DNA from: Fidelibacterota bacterium
GTDB lineage: Bacteria > Fidelibacterota > Marinisomatia > Marinisomatales > TCS55
NCBI GenBank assembly: GCA_018674655.1
Contig: JABGZQ010000056.1
Coordinates: forward strand, 1 to 37,525
Direction: 5' to 3'
DNA length: 37,525 nucleotides
In this document: positions 36,430 to 37,525 of the stretch, in pieces
How the letters are laid out: every line of letters starts with the position of its first letter
How positions within the stretch are numbered: position 1 is the stretch's first letter
Translations under genes and position numbers: made by a program
Notes under the pieces: generated by a model
What the model saw: only the letters and a program-made list of their open reading frames with translations
Databases searched by the model: none
What the model was told of the DNA's origin: nothing

Positions 36430-37525
36430 TCACTTCAAAATTTCTCTCGCCGCATTAAATCCATTTGTGCCATGTAATCCACCACCAGGATGAGTTCCAG
36501 AACCACAAAGATATAGATTCTCAATGGGCGATTTATATTGAGCTGCACTCATGGTTGGTCGCATGAAGAAGAACTGGTCCAACGTCATTTCACCGTGATT
36601 CAGGTTGCCTTCCGTTAGCCCAAATTTATCTTCTAAATCTTTAGGTGAAAGAACTGATGTCACTTCAATTAATGATGAGAAATCAGGAATGTAATTATCT
36701 AAAACGCGAACCACATTGTTTTTTATTTGTTCATTCAGTTCAAATGACCATACTTGATCTCTCAAATGATAAGGTGCGTATTGAACGGTAGCAGAAAGAA
36801 CATGTTTTCCATCTGGCGCAAATTCAGGGTTTATTACCGAAGGAATGGAGAATTCCACATAAGGATCTTCAGCGAGCCGTCCATATTTAACCGAATCAGA
36901 CGTTCGTTCTAAATATTCAATAGAAGGGCTGGCAGAAAAAACAGTACCCATTTGATCTTCAGTAACACCCTTGATTTCCGGAAGTGCATTTAATGCAAAA
37001 TGAATTCGGGCTGTGCTGCCCCGGTATTTGATATTTCGCAGTTGGGTTGCAAAAGTTGGATTCAGTTTTGATGGCCCCACCAAATTAATAAAGGTATTCT
37101 GTGGGTCTAATCCTGATACGACTTGATTGGCTTGAATTGTTTCGCCACTTTCCAAGGTTACACCGCTACAAACATCACCTTCCACATTGATGTCACTGAC
37201 GCTTACATTTGTTCGGATTTCAACATTGACGGATTCGGCAGATAATTTTAAAGCATTCGCAAATTGTCCCGTTCCCCCCTTGATAAATTTGGTGTTGTGA
37301 AATACGCCGTCGCTTTGGACGTGCTGATGCAGTAAGTTGTATCCTGTACCCGCAGAAAATGGGCCAAATGAAAGATGATGTATACCTGCCGTAGACACAG
37401 CGGAGCGAAGTAATGTATTTTCGAACCACTCATCCATAAGTTCTGGCATCATCATGGGGGCCACCCGCATAAAATCAGTTAATCCTCTCGTCCCGTGTCT
37501 CCAAATGGGGGATAACATAGCGCGC
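36430..37525 (-). CDS. FAD-dependent oxidoreductase, PYROXD2/phytoene-desaturase-like (5' partial)
   Basis: The visible 365 codons are the C-terminal two thirds of a flavin amine-oxidase-like protein; the reading frame is open to the window's edge and the N-terminal FAD-binding Rossmann motif lies outside. Marks: GGTGQFANALKLSAE, VSGLDPQNTFINLVG, RIHFALNALPE and the C-terminal FAD-contact LYLCGSGTHPGGGLHGTNGFNAAREIL. This matches bacterial PYROXD2-like NAD(P)/FAD oxidoreductases. Being first in the mttB-homocysteine methyltransferase unit, it may oxidise a related amine or a demethylation product, but this is inferred from position only. Confidence 0.88.
   Translation of the reverse strand, partial: RAMLSPIWRHGTRGLTDFMRVAPMMMPELMDEWFENTLLRSAVSTAGIHHLSFGPFSAGTGYNLLHQHVQSDGVFHNTKFIKGGTGQFANALKLSAESVNVEIRTNVSVSDINVEGDVCSGVTLESGETIQANQVVSGLDPQNTFINLVGPSKLNPTFATQLRNIKYRGSTARIHFALNALPEIKGVTEDQMGTVFSASPSIEYLERTSDSVKYGRLAEDPYVEFSIPSVINPEFAPDGKHVLSATVQYAPYHLRDQVWSFELNEQIKNNVVRVLDNYIPDFSSLIEVTSVLSPKDLEDKFGLTEGNLNHGEMTLDQFFFMRPTMSAAQYKSPIENLYLCGSGTHPGGGLHGTNGFNAAREILK

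Overview
The window is an AT-rich bacterial chromosome segment with tightly packed genes. It most likely comes from a marine member of the FCB group such as Candidatus Marinimicrobia (SAR406). That assignment is an inference from the FlgD-like C-terminal sorting-type domain of the first gene, the FecR/CHASE2-cyclase pair, the class II DAHP synthase, the plant-like TyrA and the AT-rich, mostly SD-poor style. No rRNA, tRNA, insertion sequence, prophage or CRISPR array was seen.

Layout. 1-3.3 kb: the 3' part of a large secreted repeat protein and an overlapping FecR-domain protein, closed by a strong terminator. 3.5-5.9 kb: a CHASE2-type membrane adenylate/guanylate cyclase and its terminator. 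6.0-12.9 kb: carA and carB, separated by an ABC exporter (ATPase plus permease) and a LolA-like periplasmic protein. 12.9-15.5 kb: an arginine-codon-rich leader peptide, an intrinsic terminator, then argG-argH. 15.5-23.3 kb (minus strand): nine overlapping genes (pheA-like, tyrA, class II DAHP synthase, aroA, aroE, aroC, aroK, aroB, aroQ) encoding the whole shikimate pathway plus the steps to Phe and Tyr, preceded by a Tyr/Phe-codon leader peptide and a terminator. A chorismate mutase gene lies upstream. 23.9-27.8 kb: MtaB-like tRNA methylthiotransferase, ABC-F ATPase and YaaA. 27.8-30.7 kb: glycine decarboxylase gcvP. 31.1-37.5 kb: a corrinoid methyltransferase module. Corrinoid protein, DUF1638 and a RACE-type activator are on the plus strand, converging on a homocysteine S-methyltransferase, a non-pyrrolysine MttB-family methyltransferase and a partial FAD oxidoreductase on the minus strand.

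The most striking observations are two ribosome-mediated transcription attenuators that can be read directly from the sequence. In front of argGH, a 22-residue peptide has seven Arg codons (Arg-Arg, Arg, Arg-Arg-Arg, Arg), followed by mutually exclusive protector, antiterminator and terminator stems. In front of the aromatic operon, the 19-residue peptide MNKENYYSLYRFFSREGVL has three Tyr and two Phe codons, and its last codons can pair with the 5' arm of the terminator. Both follow the trp/his/pheA logic described in Proteobacteria and suggest that leader-peptide attenuation is a general amino-acid sensor in this lineage.

The second candidate system is the 31-37.5 kb module. Its parts are those of a split, B12-dependent methionine synthase: an MttB-type enzyme to demethylate a quaternary amine, a separate corrinoid carrier, a MetH-like homocysteine domain as acceptor and an ATP-dependent reductive activator. 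Substrate and methyl flow are inferred.
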